From: Bacteroidales bacterium
GTDB taxonomy: Bacteria > Bacteroidota > Bacteroidia > Bacteroidales > UBA1556
Assembly: GCA_029935325.1 (NCBI GenBank)
Contig: JAOZKO010000137.1
Location: 1-7,155 of the forward strand
Direction of reading: 5' to 3'
DNA length: 7,155 nt
Made by a program: the position numbers and the translations under genes. Below are positions 5,458 through 7,155 of this stretch, piece by piece (positions within the stretch are counted from its first letter, which is position 1; every line of letters begins with the position of its first letter). A model generated the notes under the pieces. It did not search any database. It saw only the letters and a program-made list of their open reading frames with translations, and was not told the DNA's origin.

Positions 5458-5492
5458 AAGCCCTATTATCAATATGATAATGGGGCTTTTTT
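5458..5492 (+). terminator. Rho-independent terminator of the ferredoxin gene
   Basis: A 13-bp stem with one G-T wobble (5458-5470 with 5476-5488; AAGCCC at the base pairs with GGGCTT) has a 5-nt loop and runs into six T residues (5487-5492). It starts 20 bp after the ferredoxin stop. It separates the gene transcriptionally from recR. Confidence 0.92.
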
Positions 5493-5508
5493 GCATCCAC
5501 AATTATTC

Positions 5509-5516
5509 TATTTTTG
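5509..5516 (+). promoter_or_regulatory. -7 box (TATTTTTG) of recR
   Basis: An exact TAnnTTTG match followed by C, 25 bp before the recR GTG. The only TTTG-like -33 candidate is the end of the ferredoxin terminator T-tract (5490-5493), with a spacer of 15 bp, shorter than the usual 19-20. A leader of about 20 nt without Shine-Dalgarno is expected. Confidence 0.5.
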
Positions 5517-5541
5517 CCATTAATAATTTAAAATTAATTAC

Positions 5542-6153
5542 GTGGAAAACATACCTTCATTACTTCTTAAAAGATGTGTAAGTGAGCTTGCAAAATTACC
5601 TGGTATAGGCAAGAAATCTGCACTGCGCTTAGCTATTCACTTGCTTAAACACAAGCCTGAGTATGCAGAGGCATTAGGAAACTCTATTATAGATATGAGG
5701 CAAAATATTAGATTCTGCACTCGGTGTCATAATTTAAGTGAAAATGAATTATGTGAGGTTTGCAATAACCCCAAACGAAATCAACAAAAAATATGTGTCG
5801 TAGAGAACATACAAGACGTGCTATATATTGAGAACACTTTACAATTTAACGGGACTTATCATATATTAAATGGAGTAATATCGCCTATGGATGGGATTTC
5901 CCCTAATGAACTCAATATAAACTCTCTACTAAAAAGAATTGAAGCTGAAGATATTTCAGAAGTTATACTTGCATTACCAACTACAATTGAAGGCGACACG
6001 ACAAATTTCTATTTATACAAAAAACTTTCAGAAAAGGTGAAATCCATTACTACTATTGCTCGCGGAGTATCCATTGGTGACGAATTAGAATATATTGATG
6101 AAATTACTCTTGGACGTTCCATAATTAATCGAATACCATATTCAACTGACTAA
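5542..6153 (+). CDS. recR: recombination mediator protein RecR
   Basis: A DNA-binding recombination-repair protein that works with RecO (and RecF) to load RecA on SSB-coated gaps. At 203 aa it has the usual family length. Domains in order: helix-hairpin-helix (LPGIGKKSALRLA, 19-31); a four-cysteine zinc finger (C59, C62, C71, C74); a Toprim domain (about 85-175) opening with VVENIQDVLYIE and containing LNGVISPMDGI (109-119); and the C-terminal ARGVSIGDELEYIDEITLGRSI segment (173-194) typical of RecR. The start is GTG at 5542: it gives the standard N-terminus and follows the -7 box closely, whereas no suitable ATG lies before the helix-hairpin-helix. It appears monocistronic, isolated from the ferredoxin by a terminator and from the regulator by about 205 bp. 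Confidence 0.96.
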   Translation: MENIPSLLLKRCVSELAKLPGIGKKSALRLAIHLLKHKPEYAEALGNSIIDMRQNIRFCTRCHNLSENELCEVCNNPKRNQQKICVVENIQDVLYIENTLQFNGTYHILNGVISPMDGISPNELNINSLLKRIEAEDISEVILALPTTIEGDTTNFYLYKKLSEKVKSITTIARGVSIGDELEYIDEITLGRSIINRIPYSTD

Positions 6154-6181
6154 ATAATGCCAATTATTTTTGATATTATCT

Positions 6182-6229
6182 CTAATTATTAAGATATTTA
6201 GCTAAAATATTTTCAAACATCTTAATTAG
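6182..6229. repeat. AT-rich inverted repeat downstream of recR
   Basis: CTAATT and AAGAT (6182-6187, 6191-6195) pair with ATCTT and AATTAG (6219-6229), 11 bp with a 3-nt bulge. The loop contains a smaller palindrome, TTTAGCTAAA (6197-6206). It begins about 28 bp after the recR stop and might act as a weak transcript 3' end, but it lacks a T-tract and GC pairs, so it is not called a terminator. Confidence 0.35.
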
Positions 6230-6298
6230 TAAGACATATTTAATTCACAGTCAGGGCATAAACAAAAGTGTCTATCACACTAAAATATATGACATAAA

Positions 6299-6329
6299 TC
6301 AATTTTAATATTGAATTTTTTTATATTTT
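6299..6329 (+). promoter_or_regulatory. possible promoter and palindrome upstream of the Crp/Fnr gene
   Basis: TATATTTT (6322-6329) matches the -7 consensus except for the final G, 29 bp before the ATG at 6359. Just upstream is an inverted repeat TCAAT-N6-ATTGA (6299-6314), which could be an autoregulatory site. Both signals are weak and AT-rich. Confidence 0.28.
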
Positions 6330-6358
6330 TACACCTCATATCAACAAACGAAAAATTT

Positions 6359-7051
6359 ATGGCAGTACTTTCACAAATAAATCATTGCGAAGACAATGAA
6401 GAAACTGGAAATTGCTTCAAGATATTGACAGATCAGGAAATGGTGCTTTTGGAAAACAATCGAACAGAGATTCAGTTCAACAAAGGTGAGACTATTATTA
6501 AGCAAGGAACTAAATCTTCAGATATACTTTATTTGAAGTCTGGATTAGTAAAAATCAGTATAAGTAGCGGAGATAGCAGCTTGATTCTATGCATCAAAAC
6601 TAAGAATCATTTTATCGGCATTGAAAACATTTATGGCTACGATTATCATGCCTATACTGTTACCGCATTAGAGGATTCTATGATTTGCTATATCGACACT
6701 AGTGCAATTCGGCAATTATTAAAACAAAATAATAATTTTAACGCTGAATTATATAGAATCCTTACTAATAATTCGCTTCTTACCTACGATCGTTTCTTTT
6801 CTCTAACTCAAAAGCAATTACATGGTCGATTTGCCGATATACTGCTTTGTCTTAGTAATAAGATCTTTAAATCTAAGAAATTTGATTTGCCTCTAAGCAG
6901 AAAAGATTTAGCAGATTTAACTGGTATGGCTCCTGAGAGTGTAATACGAATTATTAAGGACTTTAAAACTGATAAGATTATTGCTACAAAAGGTAAAAGA
7001 GTAGAAATACTTAATGAGCCTTTATTACAGAAAATAAGTAATGTAGGCTAG
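6359..7051 (+). CDS. Crp/Fnr-family transcription regulator
   Basis: A cytoplasmic DNA-binding regulator of 230 aa, the usual family size. The cyclic-nucleotide-binding-like beta-roll spans about residues 25-120 (FNKGETIIKQGTKSSDILYLKSG-type opening at 40-62), followed by the dimerisation helix (about 125-155) and a winged helix-turn-helix (LSRKDLADLTGMAPESVIRIIKDF, 179-202). The conserved Arg and Glu of cAMP-binding CRP are not evident in FIGIENIYGYDYHAYT (85-100), so cAMP is an unlikely ligand. Cysteines at 10, 19, 78, 110 and 164 lack the CxxC-x5-C spacing of E. coli Fnr, so an Fnr-type cluster is not supported; the effector is unknown. ATG 6359 is preferred: an upstream in-frame TTG (6311) would precede the likely promoter and adds a non-conserved segment. 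Its targets may include kor or ferredoxin, by proximity only. Confidence 0.9.
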   Translation: MAVLSQINHCEDNEETGNCFKILTDQEMVLLENNRTEIQFNKGETIIKQGTKSSDILYLKSGLVKISISSGDSSLILCIKTKNHFIGIENIYGYDYHAYTVTALEDSMICYIDTSAIRQLLKQNNNFNAELYRILTNNSLLTYDRFFSLTQKQLHGRFADILLCLSNKIFKSKKFDLPLSRKDLADLTGMAPESVIRIIKDFKTDKIIATKGKRVEILNEPLLQKISNVG

Positions 7052-7065
7052 TAATAAATTAGTTT

Positions 7066-7155
7066 TTATATATAAAACCTTAAATCCGCAAAGGTATTTT
7101 TACTACAAACCCCAAAGCCTATCATTGTTGAGAATGCTATCAAAAACCTATTGAC
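7066..7155 (-). CDS. possible C-terminal end of a gene running off the window
   Basis: On the minus strand one frame is open from the window edge for 29 codons to a TAA at 7066-7068; the other two frames close at once. The peptide (ending FADLRFYI) is not recognised. At this length in AT-rich DNA an open frame is unremarkable, and a promoter-like box lies inside it, so it may be non-coding. Confidence 0.15.
   Translation of the reverse strand, partial: VNRFLIAFSTMIGFGVCSKNTFADLRFYI
7089..7096 (-). promoter_or_regulatory. possible minus-strand -7 box (TACCTTTG)
   Basis: TACCTTTG followed by C matches the Bacteroidetes -7 consensus exactly, with a TTTG 16 bp upstream as a possible -33. It lies 38 bp past the Crp/Fnr stop and points back into that gene, so transcription would be antisense to its 3' end. 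No minus-strand gene follows it, so chance occurrence is a serious alternative. Confidence 0.3.

Noticed and set aside
6311..6358. N-terminal extension of the Crp/Fnr protein from a TTG codon
   Set aside because: It encodes a hydrophobic, low-complexity stretch overlapping the likely promoter; ATG 6359 gives a normal-length protein.
7061..7078. Terminator for the Crp/Fnr gene (GTTTT...AAAAC)
   Set aside because: Only about five A-T-rich pairs, no GC-rich stem and no following T-tract.

Overview
The window looks like a chromosomal segment from a low-GC member of the Bacteroidetes, most likely an anaerobic or facultatively anaerobic Bacteroidales-type organism. Four things point there: the -7 promoter signature TAnnTTTG sits just upstream of almost every gene, Shine-Dalgarno sequences are absent, the gamma-alpha fused 2-oxoacid:ferredoxin oxidoreductase (KorA 614 aa, KorB 341 aa) has the architecture common in that phylum, and the energy genes imply ferredoxin-based metabolism. 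The genus cannot be named from the sequence. TAnnTTTG is short; by base composition about ten chance copies are expected across both strands of this window, so each promoter call rests on its position.

Layout. Positions 1-540 hold no gene. They are packed with inverted repeats, short tandem repeats and two dispersed direct-repeat pairs. Positions about 557-701 (minus strand) hold a probable stand-alone structured RNA with its own -7 box, two abutting stem-loops and a strong intrinsic terminator. Next on the minus strand are a ZIP-family metal transporter (802-1545), a spacer holding its promoter and the kor terminator, and the korA-korB operon (4812 to 1943, one-base TAATG overlap). A 458-bp divergent spacer with two palindromes and opposing promoters leads to plus-strand genes: a 55-aa two-cluster [4Fe-4S] ferredoxin with its own terminator, recR (GTG start), and a Crp/Fnr-family regulator. 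The last 100 bp hold a possible minus-strand promoter and perhaps the end of another gene.

How the genes relate. KorAB oxidatively decarboxylates a 2-oxoacid (probably 2-oxoglutarate) and passes electrons to ferredoxin. The divergently transcribed small ferredoxin is a natural electron partner. The Crp/Fnr protein is a plausible but unproven regulator of this redox module; the spacer between korA and the ferredoxin gene carries palindromes with the layouts that family uses. RecR (recombination repair) and the ZIP transporter are housekeeping genes with no evident functional link.

Nothing here is clearly a new multi-gene system. The best candidates for undescribed biology are the RNA at 557-701, the 18-bp palindrome over the kor promoter, and the hairpin-dense repeat cluster at 1-540.
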